Positions 11,818-23,285 of a stretch of DNA of 64,000 nt are shown one piece after another. Source of the DNA: Ampelocalamus luodianensis (lineage: Eukaryota > Streptophyta > Magnoliopsida > Poales > Poaceae); contig CM070639.1 of the NCBI GenBank assembly GCA_036346255.1, forward strand, positions 4,970,001-5,034,000, given 5' to 3'. Made by a program: the position numbers and the translations under genes. Position 1 is the stretch's first letter. Each line of letters starts with the position of its first letter. The notes beneath the pieces are model-generated. The model was not told the DNA's origin. It searched no databases and worked only from the letters and a program-made list of their open reading frames with translations.

Positions 11818-12198
11818 TGTTTCAAGGGTAAGGCCACCCTTGACAAGCTTTTGAGTGAGCAAAGATGCTCATTCAACAAAGAAGGACTTGGGTATGTACC
11901 CAAGAAAGGTAAGAAACTGATGAACAAACCCTCAGGGTTTGTCAAGCAAAATGGCAAATATTGTCATAAGTATCGAGAAATAGGACATCTACAGCAAACC
12001 TATCCTATGGATAAGACTCTGTCCTTAGGCCTATATGATTCATGTTATATGCTTAAGAAAGCTAAGGATGGTAAAGTTGTTGCAAGATTTGTTAGTACTT
12101 CAATTTTAGATGCTAAAAATAATGCTATTTGGGTGCCTAAAACCTTGGCTACTAACCTCCAAGGATCCAAACAAATTTGGGTACCTAAAAGAACTTAA
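11818..12198 (+). pseudogene. Gag C-terminal linker of the Copia element
   Basis: This continues the polyprotein after a stop at 11815-11817. It has a second knuckle-like motif (KYCHKYREIGHLQQTYPM) in which two cysteines have become Tyr, then repeated AIWVPK/QIWVPK segments before protease. No enzymatic domain is present. Confidence 0.7.
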
Positions 12199-12206
12199 TT
12201 CTTATT

Positions 12207-12608
12207 TTGAAGGTGAACTACAAGACCGGTGGAAAACATTGGGTGCTTGATAGCAGTTGTACTCAACATATGACCGGTGATAGAAACATGTTCACCACAT
12301 TCGAAAATAAAAAGGGAAGTGACAAGATCACATTTGGTGATAATAACAAAGGAAATGTAATTAGATTAGGTAAAATTACTATCTCAAATGATCTTTGCAT
12401 TTCAAATGTATCTTTAGTAGAATCTCTAAACTTCAATTCATTATCCGTAGCTCAAATATGTGATCTTGGATTAATTTGCTCATTCTCAAGTGATGGTGTT
12501 ACAATCTCAAATGCAAAAGATAACTCTTTGGTTTTCGAAGGTTTTAGATTTGAAAATCTTTATTTGGTTGACTTTAGTTCAAATGAATCTTATTTGAAAA
12601 CAATTTAA
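12207..12608 (+). pseudogene. Copia protease region
   Basis: Contains HWVLDSSCTQHMTGD, corresponding to the retropepsin active-site block of Copia elements, usually D-S-G-C. Here the glycine is replaced by serine. The downstream GDNNKG and LSVAQICDLG blocks are typical of the Copia protease and pre-integrase region. The frame ends at 12608 just before the integrase zinc finger. Confidence 0.85.
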
Positions 12609-12619
12609 TGGTAAAAACC

Positions 12620-13400
12620 TCTTTGGGTTGGCTTTGGCATAGTAGGATAGCTTATGTTGGAATTATTTAACTCAAAAAGCTTTGCAAACATGATTTAGTT
12701 GTTGACTTGAAAGATGTGAAGTTTGAGAAAGATCGACTTTGTAGTGCATGTCAAGCCGGAAAGCAAGTCGCTAATTCTTATCATTCCAAAAGTATCATGT
12801 CAACTTCTAGACTATTGGAACTCTTACATATGGATCTGTTTGGGCCAACAACCTACAAGAATATCGGGAGAAATAATTATTGTTTAGTTATCGCGGATGA
12901 TTATTCTAGATACACATGGGTATTCTTCCTAGATGACAAAAGCGAAACCTCCGGAATTTTCAAAAGTTTTGCAAAACGGGCTCAAAATGAATTTGATTTC
13001 AAAATTAAGAAAATTCGTAGTGACAATGGTTCCGAGTTCAAGAATACTAAAGTTGAAGAATTTTGTGATGAACTTGGAATAAAACATGAACTTTCCACAA
13101 CTTACACTCCGGAGCAAAATGGAGTTGTAGAAAGGAAAAATTGTACATTAATTGAAATGGTCCAGGACAATGCTTGATGAATACAATACTTCCGATAGAT
13201 TTTGGGCTGAAGCTATCAACACCGCTTATCATGCCATAAATCGACTTTATTTGCATCGTCTTTTGAAAAAGACCTCATATGAACTTCTTGTCAGAAGAAA
13301 ACCGAATATCTCTTATTTTCGTGTCTTTGGTTGCAAATGCTACATCTTAAGAAAGGGTGTTCGTCTTTCAAAATTTGCAAGTCGATGTGATGATGGGTTA
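12620..13400 (+). pseudogene. Copia integrase (GAG-pre-integrase plus rve core)
   Basis: The HHCC finger is partly present (WLWHSRIAYVG, LCSACQAGK), with the second His replaced by Tyr. The catalytic core follows with all three acidic residues visible: Asp in LHMDLFGP, Asp in IRSDNGSEF and Glu in EQNGVVERKN. A frameshift near 13170 moves the C-terminal part (KTSYELLVRRKPNISYFRVF) to another frame. Stops and shifts prevent expression as a polyprotein. After about 13400 the sequence leaves the coding consensus. Confidence 0.88.
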
Positions 13401-13878
13401 GGTTCAAGCGAGGCAAGTTACATTCTTGATCATATTTGCACCCATTATTTAAAATTATTTAATTCTGTTTTAAATTATTATTGCATGCATCTTTGTATGG
13501 CCAACTTTGTAATTGAAGCAAACATATTGAGATATTCTTCAAATAGCAAAGCTTATCGTGTCTTCAATCAAAACTGGCAAATCCACTCAAAGTTAGACTC
13601 GATTTCAAAATATTTTTGTAAAATGTTTGGCATGGATGGGTGTCCATGAGAAAAGTTATGGGTTGAAGCCGGGTTGGTGCCCGTGTTTATATTGGTGTTA
13701 GGTTGGTGCCTACACTATCTTTATCAATTCAAAATCAATTTTAGATTTTATAAAACTTGAGCTTTTGGTTTAGTTGAAGAAAGACACGATGTTCAATTTG
13801 ATGAAATTCTTCAAATAGCAAAGCTTATCGTGTCTTCAATCTAACGAAACTAACGGCTCTCAAGAAGAGCATGAGAAT
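13401..13878 (+). repeat. Insertion or duplication within the Copia pol, with 37-bp direct repeats
   Basis: The block ATTCTTCAAATAGCAAAGCT and the following bases through GTGTCTTCAATC occur at about 13533-13569 and again at 13806-13841. In intact relatives, SNSKAYRVFN follows integrase directly; here about 100 bp of non-coding sequence precedes the first copy and about 240 bp separates the two. This suggests a local duplication plus inserted DNA. Confidence 0.65.
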
Positions 13879-15106
13879 TTGGATGATGTAGGAAATGAAG
13901 CCTTAAGGAAAGCAATGAAAAATATGCAAATAGGTGACATCAAGCTTAAAGATGATCCATCTTCCTCCACTCAAGTTGAACCTCCTACCTCTTCCACAAC
14001 AAACCAAACTCAAGTTAATGAAGAGAACAATAAGGAGGATGATCAACCATCAAACCTACCACCAAGAATCCACAATATTATTGCAAAAGATCATCCACTA
14101 GATCAAATATTGGGTGATGTAAGTAAGGGTGTTCAAACTCGATGTCGTGTTGCTTCATTTTGTGAACATTACTCGTTTGTCTCTTCTCTTGAGCAAAAAC
14201 ATATAGATGAAGCACTTGAAGATCCTAATGGATGAATGCCATGCATGAAGAACTCAACAACTTCACGCGAAATGAAGTTTGGACCTTGGTGGAAAAACCC
14301 AAAGAACATAATATAACTGGTACAAAGTGGGTCTTTAGAAACAAACAAGATGAGAATGGATTGGTTTTAAGAAATAAAGCAAGATTGGTAGCTCAAGGTT
14401 ATTTTCAAGTCGAAAGTTTGAATTTTGGTGAAACTTTCGCTCTTATAGCTAGACTTGAATCGATCAGGATATTACTTGCTTTTGCATCATGCTTTGATAT
14501 TAAATTATTTTAAATGGATGTTAAAAGTGCTTTTCTAAATGGTAAAATATCTGAACTTGTATTCGTTGAACAACCACCCGATTTTGAAGATCCTAAAAAT
14601 CCAAATCATGTCAATAAACTACCTAAGGCGCTCTATGGTCTTAAGCAAGCTCCTGGAGCATGGTATGAACGTCTTAGAGATTTTTAGTCTCAAAAGGATT
14701 TAAAATTGAGAAGATTGACTCAACCTTGTTTACAAAAGTCTTAAATGGTGATTTCTTTGTAAGCCAAATCTATGTGAATGATATCATATTTGGATCTACT
14801 AACCAAGACTTTTGCAAAGAATTTGGTGATATGATGTCTAGGGAATTTGAAATGTCGATGATCGGAGAACTCAGCTATTTTCTTGGACTGTAAATCAAGT
14901 AGCTCAGAAATGGAACTTTTGTGAGCCAAACAAAGTATGCAAAAGATTTGATCAAAAGGTTCGAGATGGAAGATGCAAAATCTATCAAGACACCCATGGC
15001 AACAAAAGACCAATTAGCAGATATTTTCACCAAACCTTTAGATGAAAGCCGTTTTTGCAAACTGATGAATGAATTAAATGTCATAGATTATTGTAATGTT
15101 GCCTGA
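13879..15106 (+). pseudogene. Copia reverse transcriptase remnant, RNase H mostly deleted
   Basis: After an acidic connector (13879-14235), RT blocks appear: NEVWTLVEKP, TKWVFRNKQDENG, KARLVAQGY, then KMDVKSAFLNG, LYGLKQAPGAWYERL and YVNDIIFGST, where the usual YVDD motif reads YVND. Stops occur near 14511 and 14685. After IKTPMAT at about 15000 the frame jumps directly to KDQLADIFTKPLD, the very end of pol, so the RT thumb and nearly all of RNase H are missing. The catalytic YVDD change and the deletion make it inactive. Confidence 0.88.
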
Positions 15107-15971
15107 ATTCTTATCTTACTTTTGGTTGATATTTTCTAAAAGTTTTTTTGGAGGAAACCTGATTCAAATAAAATATAAATTTGTTTTACAAAATCAAAAA
15201 CTAATTTCTTTTGAAATCTTTCTTTATTTTAATGCATAATGATCATAAATGTTATTTGATTGAGTGCAAAACTTGAGATCATTTGCAATATTATCTTCTC
15301 TCTGCCATTTTCTTGAAGTTCTAGGAAAATCGGTACGACCGGCTTTGAACGTGCGGTATTACCGCCCTTGCGGTACTACCGGCGAGTGATCAGCGGACCT
15401 ACCATTTTTGTGTAAGAGACATAACCCTTTCGGTCTGGTCACTACCTCTTTTAACCTAGCAGTACTTCTGTTCCCTTCTTCTCTAACCTCTTCAAACCAG
15501 TCGTTCCGCTCGACTGTTCTTCTCTCTTCCGAAGAACCGCTTTCAAAAAACCTCCTCGAAAATCCTTCCAGTTCCTCGGTTATTTGTTGAATCCTGCCGT
15601 TTTCTTGCATCTCTAGGGTTCGTCTCCCTCGAATCACAAGGTAAAATCCGATTTGATCATCTCCTTTACCTTGCATTTGAAGCCCTAGGTCTTTTTGGTT
15701 CATATTGAAATGCGGATGGTTAACAAAGTTCTTATGGGCAAATTTGCTAATCTTGGGTAATATAATGTTTACGCATCTATTTCATGGATTCAAGCCATTA
15801 GAAGTACCCAAAATTTCAAGAAAAATTGTGCCCTAGAACAAGCTCACGAAAAACTGTACTACCTTTTTGACAACGGTATTACAAATTGCCCTGACAAGAA
15901 TATAAAGAACCAATCCAAACCCATTTCAGAACCATCTTGTCTGATTTGTTATCCTTCTTATCCTTGTCAAG
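15107..15971. other. Copia internal spacer between pol and the third ORF
   Basis: AT-rich at first, then containing GGTACTACCG-like motifs at about 15355-15385, similar to those in the LTRs. No coding signal. It may act as a leader or splice region for the downstream frame. Confidence 0.45.
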
Positions 15972-17510
15972 ATGCCAAGAACAAGAGGTATACCTCGCAG
16001 GACAGGTGTTACCACTAGAAGGCAATCTTCTTCAGCTTGTCTTCCTGCTGTCCTAGTTCCAGACAAGGGCAAATGACCAGCTTTAAATGAGTCTGAAGAA
16101 GAGGCAAGATCCTCACAAGCTGGATCTGGATCTGACTCCGGCACAGAAGCTCAAATTCATTCTGATGAGGAGATGGAAGAACCAGAAGAACTTCAAGTTG
16201 ACCTAAGATTGATCTCAGCAGAAGATTATGCCAGTCTGCGCCATGAGAATCAGTTCAATCTTCCTGCAAATTCCATCAACCCTAGATTCCACACCAGATT
16301 TCAAGAACAAGTCCATGATCAGATATATGGACATCACAAAAAGTTTACGGATCACAAGTGGATCAGTTGGGAGAATATAAACTCTTTGGACAAGTATAAT
16401 GGGGTATACAATCTATTTCAAAGAGTTGGTCTGCATGATCTTGTGGAGCTAAGCAATAATTATGATGAGGACATAATAAGACAATTCTATGCCACAATAC
16501 ACATTTCCTCAGTCTTCTAAAAAATTCAATGGATGACAGTAACTCGTTATTTGGAAGGAAGTAAGGCTGATTTTGAGCGAATTCTAAGGACACCATCTGG
16601 CAGTTGGAAAAAACTCTATGATAGACCTGCTTTATTAGCTCTTGCTTGGACAAAGTTCTATGACAAAAATGTCAGGACCACTCCAGGTAAAATTCATGGT
16701 CTGCTACCCATACCTAGTCTGATCAACAGAATCATCAATCACACTTTTATGCCAAAAAGTGGAAATTTTGATGCTGTGAGAGGATATGCCTGGAATATCA
16801 TTGACAATATTTTACAAGGAAGAAAATTTGATGTGGTAGATGTCATCATTAGGGGCATAGATTCTTCAAAGAATGATAGAGTCAAAAGAGTATACTATGC
16901 GCCCTATATCATGGCTTTGATACTGAGCAAGTTTGAGTATCATGGAGGTCTGGGATCTCCACATAAGGCGTACAAGCCAAGAGAAGGTCCTCCATTGCCT
17001 CTCAACAAGAACAACAAGAACATCAAATTCCAGAAGTGGCAAATGCAGAAGCTGCTCAGAGTCAAGTATTGCTTGCTCAAGTTATAAAAAATCAACAGTT
17101 CATTCTTAATAATCTCTGCAACTTAAGGTTACCCAACAAAAGATGAGGACAACACAGTTGGAATTTCAGAATGAGACTAACAAAAAGATAGCTTCCCTAT
17201 CAGAAGCAGTCTCTTCTATAGAAAAACTCCTAATTACTCCTCAACGCTACACTCGTCGTCGGGTTAACCCATCTTTAGCTCCTGCTTCAAGTCCAGCGAC
17301 TCCAGCTCCTACAACACAAGAAGCTCCAGTGTCTCCAACCCCGCTCCTTCATCACAAGCATCTCCAGTATCTCAAACTTTTGTGCTTCCTGCTCCAACCT
17401 CTTCAAAAACTCCAACTCCTCAGGGACATATGGCTCCATCTTCTCTAACTCGTTTTCTTAAAAGTCAAGTTTCAATCATTGATCAAGATGCTCCTTGATC
17501 ACAAGAGCCA
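15972..17510 (+). pseudogene. Extra (env-position) ORF of the Copia element
   Basis: A frame starts with ATG 15972 (MPRTRGIPRRTG). It is interrupted by stops at about 16074 and 16518 but otherwise stays in one frame to 17087, then shifts. It encodes an acidic N terminus, an alpha/beta region (HKWISWENINSL, NGVYNLFQRVGLHDLVE, LALAWTKFYDKNV) and a Pro/Ser/Thr-rich tail after a coiled-coil stretch near 17145-17235. This composition resembles the putative plant transposon protein family often found downstream of pol in SIRE-type Copia elements. Its function is unknown. No transmembrane segment or signal peptide is visible, so envelope function is not supported. Confidence 0.65.
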
Positions 17511-18060
17511 GCTGCTACTCTTGTTGAAGATAGCTCTTCTCCTGGAGATCCATCTACAAAATAGCCTCATTCTGATCAAGCCTTCGGATCTTTGGTGAAT
17601 GACCTTTTTGGTCCTCTTTGATGCCAAAGGGAGAGAAGAAAGAAGCGAGGAGAAGAATATAAAGGGGAGAAGAAAGAAGCAAGATGGAAGAATATAAAGG
17701 AAAAGGAAGTAGTTTTATAGTGTTATGTTGTGGTTCTCTTTTGTTGTGTTACACTGCTTTATTGCATGCTATTGTAATACGAACTATATCGTGGTATGAC
17801 TTCATGATTATGCTTGTCTTAGAAATTTATCTTCTTAATCATATTTCATATCTTCATGCATTCACAAACTCTTTCTCATGCACATGTTTAGGGGGGCATC
17901 TTAAAATAACCTTAAAAGCAAATAATTCTCTTACTTCCTTAAGCTCATTGCAAGAATTATTTTGTTCAACCCTCAACAAGAATATACATCTCACTGTCAA
18001 ATAAGTGGTATATTATAAAAATTATTCTTCTCACATATTTATAGTATTGTCATCAAAATT
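17511..18060. other. Copia 3' untranslated region
   Basis: AT-rich sequence between the third ORF and the polypurine tract. A short purine-rich direct repeat around 17630-17700 (GGGAGAAGAAAGAAGC) is present. No supported gene. Confidence 0.5.
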
Positions 18061-18063
18061 ACC

Positions 18064-18078
18064 AAAAAAGGGGGAGAT
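18064..18078 (+). other. Polypurine tract
   Basis: AAAAAAGGGGGAGAT directly precedes the 3' LTR. It is the primer site for plus-strand DNA synthesis in LTR retroelements. Confidence 0.85.
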
Positions 18079-19951
18079 TGAAAAGCATCTAGGCCCCTAA
18101 AAAGTGTTTAGGTATTTGATGACAATATGTTCTATGGGACTAATGTAACTATTGAGTGTTTAAAAAGGTTTAGTCCCAGTGATGAACACATCTACATGGA
18201 AATACATGCTTGAGGACAACATGAAGATCAATATGGCTCGAAGACAAGGTACAAAGTAGTTTAGGATCTTTTTCAGTTCGCAGTCTCAGGTGAATTGGTT
18301 GAGAGACTGGATTATAGGTTAAATGTCGTACTATCAAGAGAGATCATAATTAGTAGCTTGATAACTTGCTTCTAAGCACAATGGATCAATCTAGGATCAT
18401 ACATAGCTTTGATATCGTGTTGAAAAGGAATTTCTCGTGTTTTTCAAAGTAAGACGGTAGAACCAAAACTTACCTGGTGGAACTACCGCTTAAACAGTAG
18501 TACCGCAGTGAACTTGGCGGAACTACTGCTCAATGGTAGTACCGCAAGCCCCTTTAATGATCTACCATAAAGTTTCTTTTTGAATATTTGAGAAGTGTTC
18601 CAACTCCTGATCAAAACCCTTGTTCCAAAAATGTTAAAATATTTTTGGGGTTTACTTGGACTTTTTCTTTGAGAGTTGTTCTGTGTATTTTGAATATGCG
18701 GTTGTACCGACGTTCTTTTTGCAAAACTAACGCTCAGCGGTAGTACCGATCCTTTATGCGGTACGTTTTTTTTTCCAGAAACACATGTCTTTGAAAGTTT
18801 TGTTGCTCTCTAAAAGAACGGTAGTACCGCAGTTTCCAGCGGAACTACCGTATCTTCGGTACATCCGATAGCTACATGGCGGTACGTTTTTTACAGAACA
18901 TATGTTTTTTGGAGTTGATTTGATTGCTTTGGAACGGTAGTACCGGAGATCAACTCGCGGAACTACCGCATTCCCGGTTCTTCCGTTTGTCGAAAGGCGA
19001 TGCTTTTTCCAGATCGATGTTTTGGAACTCAAGAAAATGTAGTACTCGCTCTCAATCGGAACTTCCACTAAAACGGAACTACCGCATTTTAGTTGGTGGT
19101 AGTACCACGTCAAATTTCTAACGGCTTTGTCAGAGCATTTAATGACTTGTCTGATCTAGCCGTTACAGACCGTTTTTGGGATGGTGCGGTAGTACTGGCC
19201 GTTCAACAGCGGTACTACCGTTTGTGCTGTTTTTTTTTCTTGTAACTTGGTCCCAACGGTCGTTTTTGTTGTGAGAGGTTATAAATACCCTCCCACCTGC
19301 TCTTGGAAAGACAGAGCTTTACACATTTACATTCTTGAGCTAAGAGCATTCACTCCACACCTCATTTACACATGTGCATTCATTGTGAGGTTGTTGAGCA
19401 TAACTTCAAGTGCATTCATTCTAGCTTGATCCATTAGACTTGAGTACTGTCAAGCAAAGATTGTGATCTATTACTCTTGGTGCTGTTAGCACCTAGATGG
19501 CTTGGCGGGAGTTTGCACGTGATCTCTTCAAAGAAGATTGTGAAGAGACTCGGTGACAATTGTGAGTGCTATGGTGTTCACCATCTCAGGAGTGGAGGAA
19601 GAACAACCACCAGTGAAATCGAGGGAAGGCTTAATTTGTGAAGCCGGCTTGATTGGTTCAAGCTTTCTCAACGTGGACTAGTGAAGACTTAGGTCTTCGA
19701 TACTACGGGAAAAACATCATTGTCTCCACTTTGGTTATATCTTGTCTTCACCTTGTGCAATTATATTACAGCTTATTTAGTTTGTGTCTAGCAGTGCCTT
19801 TACTTTTCTGTCCTGATTAGTTGTTTATTTCTACTTTCTTGTTTCCTGTCCATGCTATAAGGACTGTGTTGCTGAAAGTTTAAATTTGGACGATTAAATT
19901 TAGAAACCTCCTATTCAGCCCCCATCTAAGTCGGTTATCCTTGATCCTACA
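18079..19951 (+). repeat. 3' LTR of the Copia element
   Basis: 1873 bp, colinear with the 5' LTR with scattered substitutions and small indels, ending ATCCTACA before the GCCAG duplication. It keeps the TATAAATA box at 19280-19287 and most of the GGTAGTACCGC motifs. Confidence 0.95.
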
Positions 19952-19997
19952 GCCAGCACTCTCTCTCTCTTATTTGGCATCTGACAAGTGGGCCCGA

Positions 19998-20149
19998 GTG
20001 CCACGTAGGCCCAAAACCACTTGTTTTCAGCCCAAGGGGTGTAAACCAAACGGTATTGGTAGTTCGAGGGTGCAAATCAAACGGTTTTGGAGTTCAGGCG
20101 GTATTTTGGACTCGGTGCAAAGTTGAGGGGTGTAAAATGGACTTATTCC
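19998..20149. repeat. Right terminal inverted repeat of the MULE
   Basis: Reverse complement of 6944-7095. It ends TGTAAAATGGACTTATTCC, matching the left terminus. Confidence 0.8.
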
Positions 20150-20278
20150 TTTTCAGTTTTTCTGTCCATTTTCGAAATTGGCTTGATGTGACATAATATG
20201 AGAGAGATATCAGCTCCTAGTACATGTGGGGCCACCGTGTTCCTCTGATCTCTCGCACCCCCTCATTCTCTCACCACC
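20150..20278. other. Short unclassified flank
   Basis: Continues into 23286 onward once the intervening solo LTR is removed. CT-rich near the junction. No gene recognised. Confidence 0.4.
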
Positions 20279-23200
20279 TGTCGAACCCGGGAACGAAGGA
20301 TCCGAATTCTCGTGTTCAAACACCACCCCATAGCGGAAATAACAATATAGTGGGAGCTACACGATGCGCCATGTGCAATCGTCTGGTCAAGGCCTACTCG
20401 TCCGGTCCTCACCGTCAATATAGCGATCTTCCCCGAATAAGATTTATTCAGCAAGAGTGAGCACTACTACCGTGCTCGCAAGTCACACCTAATATTGAAT
20501 TTAAATGCATGCATAAGGAAACAAGTGAGTATGGTAGGGTTGTTTTGCATAAACAAGATTTTCGGTTTGAATAAGCATAGTAGTTTCTAAGGCAATTTTA
20601 TACTATAGATAAAATCATACTTTGAAATGACAATGATATAATGTGGATAACCTCCAATGATAAAGTGAAGGATCCCCTCCTAACACTTGGCTTCCCGCCC
20701 AAATTTTCATAAGGATTAACCATCCTCAACATTTAATAAAGCATTTAAAAACCAAAAACAATACTAACTTTAAGTGGCCCTGCTAGCATGTCCATGACCG
20801 CGGACGCGCTATTCGAATAGTTTCTACTCTGCAGAGTTGGTACAACTTTACCCACACGAGGTGACATGCTCGTTATGTCGGCCAATTCACGCTTCCGTAG
20901 GCGTGTGACTGAGCAATTACCATGAGACCTTTACAATGTTTTATCCTAGTACATTCATGCCCGCTAAGGTTTCGCTCCTTTGAACTGACCGTCCTCCGGA
21001 AGCCCCCTCTTGTGCCAAGTGGGAATAAAACGTCTAACCGACACCCACAAAATCACATGACATAAATATACTAGGATATCACAAATTAGTTAGCCAAATC
21101 CTGCCCATACAGACATGTGGTGGTACGTTATGGCATAGCAATAAGCGCTCAAAGACCGGTCCTCAATTGACTTGGGCGTCATTCCTTCAACCCATGGGCC
21201 TTGATCTTAACCAGATCAAACCGTGCATAAACTCGCACCCACCATTCGACCATTTCGCCCAAGTCCAAACCCATTTTGGTTTTATTTTGAATAAAAACTT
21301 CATTTATAAACTCATGTGGTAAAACAATACCACAATATCAAGTTTGAAAACAATTTGTAGAAATCGTGTAAACCCTCCCAAATTCTCAGAATGTGGACTA
21401 AGCTTGGCTAAGCATATATTTGAATTTTGGTAATATCTTGCCTATGGTATCGAGGTAGTCAGATACAACATTCAAATTTGGCCATACAATAACATATGGA
21501 ATTAACTATACGTAAAACAAGATATTAAAATATTTATAACAACATATGCATGCAATAAGGAATTTAAAAACTGAAAATAACTTAAAATAATAGGGGCAAT
21601 ATGGTCAATGGTGTAACTTGCCTTGATCGATGTCTTGAAATTCTAAATCTTCAGTTTGATCGAACTCTCCGGAGTCGTCGAATTCTATACGCGAAAATAC
21701 GACAAATTCAATATTCAAATTCAAATAAATTCAAAAACATAGTTCAAATCAACTCCAAACTGAAATATTTTGGTTTATTTAGCTAGATTATAATTTTATA
21801 TAAATTTTGCAATTTGAATCACCCAATTTGGAGTTCATATGCAAAAGTTATGAATTTTTGAAGTTTATATCTAAATCTGAAATTTTATTGAATTTCCAGA
21901 ATTATTTTCCTACTGAAAATCCATTTATTGCGCAATGATTACATCAGCTACAGTATTTCGGGATTTAAAAGAATTAAAATGAATTCTGACAGATGGGCCC
22001 CATGAGTCAGTGACACGGTCCATATGGACCAAGTCCACCGTATTTTGGAAGGATCGCACGGTCGTGCGTGCACGCGTGTGTGTGCGTGGTGCCGACATGG
22101 TGCCACGCGGGCGTGACGCCGAGGTGGCGCATGTGTGGTGAACGCGTGGCGTGCACGCGTCGGCGTCGGGCGAGGCGGCGCGACGGTGACTAAGGAACCG
22201 CGATCGGCGCGCTGCCGCGCGCGAGATGCTAGAAAGGAAGAACAGCGACGAGGAGCATGTTGGTTACCGAGGTGGTGCGAGGAGTGAAGGTATCGCCGCG
22301 CACGGCGAGAAGGCGGTGGCGAGGCATCGCTGCCGCCGAGGTTGAGGTTCCCGCGCTCCCGCGGCGGTGGAGGTGACCACTAGGTTCGCAAGAGGATGAC
22401 GATGCCGACGGCGCGACGAGAGAGGACGCGTGTGTCGGCGGCGGGAATGAAGCTCCAAGCTTCACGGTTGCCGCGACGAAAACTTCAATTCAAGGCGCTA
22501 GAGACGAAACGATTGGCAATGGTTGGTGGCGTTGGGACCGGTGGAATGCGCACCGGGCTTCCTTTTATAGGCATCGGGAGCTCGGGCGCGTGGAGGAGGT
22601 GGGGTCATGGCGGCGATTTCGGCGACGACGGGTGAAACCGCGCGAGAAAGGGGAAGAAGGTGGGAATGGGCGGTTGGCGCGCGGCCGCTGCGCACGCCCC
22701 GCGTGAGAAGGGGAGGAATCGTGGCGAGACCGAGCCCAGGCGGCGAATGGCGGCGCTGACTCACCGCGCGAATAAGAAGGAGCGAGGAAGAAGATGAACG
22801 AGGGTCGTTGGATTTGATCCAACGGTTGGGGCTAAATGAGAGTAGAAGGGCGTGGAGGGAATCCCGGCCGAGGATTTAGATTGACGTTGGATTAAGATCC
22901 AACGGTGGATGAGGAGGTGGAGAGAGGGTGCGAGCCACTGGTGTGTGGGTCGCGGCAGTGAGGGAAATTGGGCCGAGCCTTTGGGTTTCGCCCAAACATC
23001 GTTAGAGGATTTTCTTTGCTTTTCTATTTGTTTTAATTCTGTTAAATCATAATAGCTTTAGAAAATTAGCAAAATACTTCCAAAAATTATGGAAAAATTC
23101 ACAGAAATTCCCATACTCATTCTGGACTAAATAAAATTATTTCCAACTATTAGTTGGCTTTTAATTTTGTAAATAAATTTGTTTTAGCTTTAAAATATTT

Positions 23201-23285
23201 ATGAAAAGCTTTTGAAAATTCAGGAAAAACCACAAACATAAATAAATTTTTAAATTTTACTGAAATTGAAATTTGGGCTGTTACA
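20279..23285 (-). mobile_element. Solo LTR, gypsy-like, about 3.0 kb
   Basis: Read on the minus strand the element starts TGTAACAGCCCAAATTTC and ends CCCGGGTTCGACA. It is flanked by the perfect 5-bp duplication CCACC (20274-20278 and 23286-23290). There is no internal coding domain, primer site or second LTR, so it is a solo LTR left by recombination between LTRs. The TGTAACAGCCC start and the length suggest one of the large rice Ty3/gypsy families. Frames in the GC-rich part (22200-22830) are not supported as genes. Confidence 0.88.

Larger units (their letters stand above)
8330..19951 (+). mobile_element. Copia LTR retrotransposon, SIRE/Maximus-like, degenerate
   Basis: The 11.6 kb element has LTRs at 8330-10204 and 18079-19951 (both TG...CA), the 5-bp duplication GCCAG, a tRNA-iMet-type primer binding site, and a polypurine tract before the 3' LTR. 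The order gag, protease, integrase, reverse transcriptase places it in Copia. Long LTRs (about 1.87 kb), a long gag with a coiled coil, and an extra reading frame after pol point to the SIRE/Maximus lineage. Stop codons, frameshifts and loss of most of RT/RNase H make it non-autonomous. The two LTRs differ at many positions, so the insertion is not recent. It sits inside a MULE. Confidence 0.93.
6944..20149. mobile_element. Mutator-like element (Pack-MULE type) split by a Copia insertion
   Basis: The outer ends form a long terminal inverted repeat, 6944-7095 against 19998-20149, beginning GGAATAAGTCCATTTTACAC on the left and as its reverse complement on the right. Flanks TTTTTCGTTT and TTTTCAGTTT are similar but do not give a clean 9-bp target duplication. 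Without the nested retrotransposon (8330-19951) the element is about 1.6 kb and GC-rich inside, with a recognisable host gene fragment but no transposase. That is the pattern of a Pack-MULE, a non-autonomous Mutator-like element that has captured host gene pieces. Confidence 0.75.

Noticed and set aside
22229..22822. Open frames in the GC-rich part of the solo gypsy-like LTR
   Set aside because: They are inside an LTR with exact borders and lack any domain.
20279..23285. Intact gypsy retrotransposon
   Set aside because: No second LTR, primer site or coding domain between the CCACC duplications.
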